64,000 bases of DNA from Candidatus Coprovivens excrementavium (GTDB taxonomy: Bacteria > Bacillota_I > Bacilli_A > RF39 > UBA660). The notes beneath the pieces were generated by a model. The model was given only the letters and a program-made list of their open reading frames with translations. It was not told the DNA's origin and did no database searches. Below, piece after piece: positions 63,864 to 64,000 of the stretch (its first letter is position 1; the number at the start of each line of letters is the position of its first letter). The stretch is from contig CALVVU010000001.1 of the NCBI GenBank assembly GCA_944363975.1, positions 124,001-188,000 on the forward strand, read 5' to 3'. The translations under genes were made by a program, and so were the position numbers.

Positions 63864-63999
63864 TATTTGATTCAGGGGAATATTCTAGATATGCATTTAC
63901 TTCTAAAACAGGGTTTTCTTCTGTACTTTTATCTTTATTTATATTACCAGGTATTTTTCCATTCTTGTTGCTTATTTTTATATATGTAAGATATTGATA
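63835..63999 (-). CDS. C-terminal end of a protein, 5' part outside the window
   Basis: Minus-strand frame entering from the right edge: 54 codons (YQYLTYIKISNKNGKIPGNI to YFIKYLDI) then TAA at 63835-63837. The TAA lies inside a strong terminator hairpin, which supports a true gene end. Other frames are closed. Nothing can be said about function. Confidence 0.6.
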   Translation of the reverse strand, partial: YQYLTYIKISNKNGKIPGNINKDKSTEENPVLEVNAYLEYSPESNNYFIKYLDI

Positions 64000-64000
64000 A

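Noticed and set aside
1..64000. Mycoplasma-type genetic code (TGA as Trp)
   Set aside because: TGA ends genes at 38132-38134 and 35264-35266 beside terminators, and Trp residues in conserved motifs are TGG.

Overview
The window comes from a strongly AT-rich, low-G+C Gram-positive bacterium of the Firmicutes (Bacilli) type. Support: Firmicute families (AddA/AddB, DUF1292, YitT, a YnbB-like protein, a class B-type sortase with wall-sorted proteins), AGGAGG-type ribosome binding sites, and stem-plus-T-run terminators after most transcription units. TGA is used as a stop codon (for example at 38132-38134 and 35264-35266), so this is the standard code and not the mycoplasma code. My best guess is an uncultured gut Bacilli lineage; the sequence does not name the species. 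No insertion sequence, transposase, integrase, CRISPR array, rRNA or replication origin was found. No gene-less stretch exceeds about 300 bases.

Layout. 1-2.0 kb: two coupled unknown genes. 2.0-8.9 kb: a cysteine-rich wall-sorted protein (VPDTG) divergent from an unusual sortase with a large cytoplasmic N-terminus, then a 1392-residue orphan. 8.9-13.8 kb: a GT2/TPR glycosyltransferase, a membrane-anchored Ig/CAP protein, a collagen-like protein and another Ig-type surface protein. 13.9-18.2 kb: a four-gene run with a 1027-residue proline-linker protein and a DUF1292 protein. 18.2-30.3 kb: YnbB-like PLP enzyme and SDR, UvrD-like helicase, second Ig/CAP protein, phosphoketolase, Sir2 deacylase, diacylglycerol-kinase-type lipid kinase and a secreted membrane protein. 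30.4-36.8 kb: a VWA gene pair, a divergent HTH-like protein, and a cluster of large helical proteins of which one carries two RNxxxH (HEPN-like) motifs. 36.9-47.5 kb: PaaI-type thioesterase, small envelope proteins, a relative of the HEPN-like proteins, and compact addA/addB. 47.6-51.5 kb: tRNA-His followed by a HAD nucleotidase, an ASCH protein, a radical SAM enzyme and an ADP-ribosylglycohydrolase fused to an HExxH domain. 51.6-60.1 kb: thioredoxin-like protein, FolD, a MoxR-type AAA ATPase with its partner, an ABC-F protein, YitT, MazG-like, HD and PAP2 proteins. 60.1-64 kb: GH25 muramidase, a 2,4-diaminopentanoate dehydrogenase-like enzyme, a single-ring Clp-like ATPase, tRNA-Asn and the end of a further gene.

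How the genes fit together. Much of the coding capacity serves the cell surface (sortase and substrates, Ig/CAP proteins, collagen-like protein, muramidase, lipoprotein). A second theme is nucleotide and ADP-ribose chemistry (Sir2, UMPH-1-like nucleotidase, ASCH, ADP-ribosylglycohydrolase, MazG-like, HD). Phosphoketolase gives a route from sugar phosphates to acetyl-phosphate. The best candidate for an undescribed system is the 32.1-36.8 kb cluster of tandem HEPN-like proteins with apparently inactive relatives, and a further relative directly behind addBA.

Transcription signals are uniform: many genes are preceded by an extended -10 box (TGnTATAAT) very close to the start codon, giving leaders of only about 10-25 nt.
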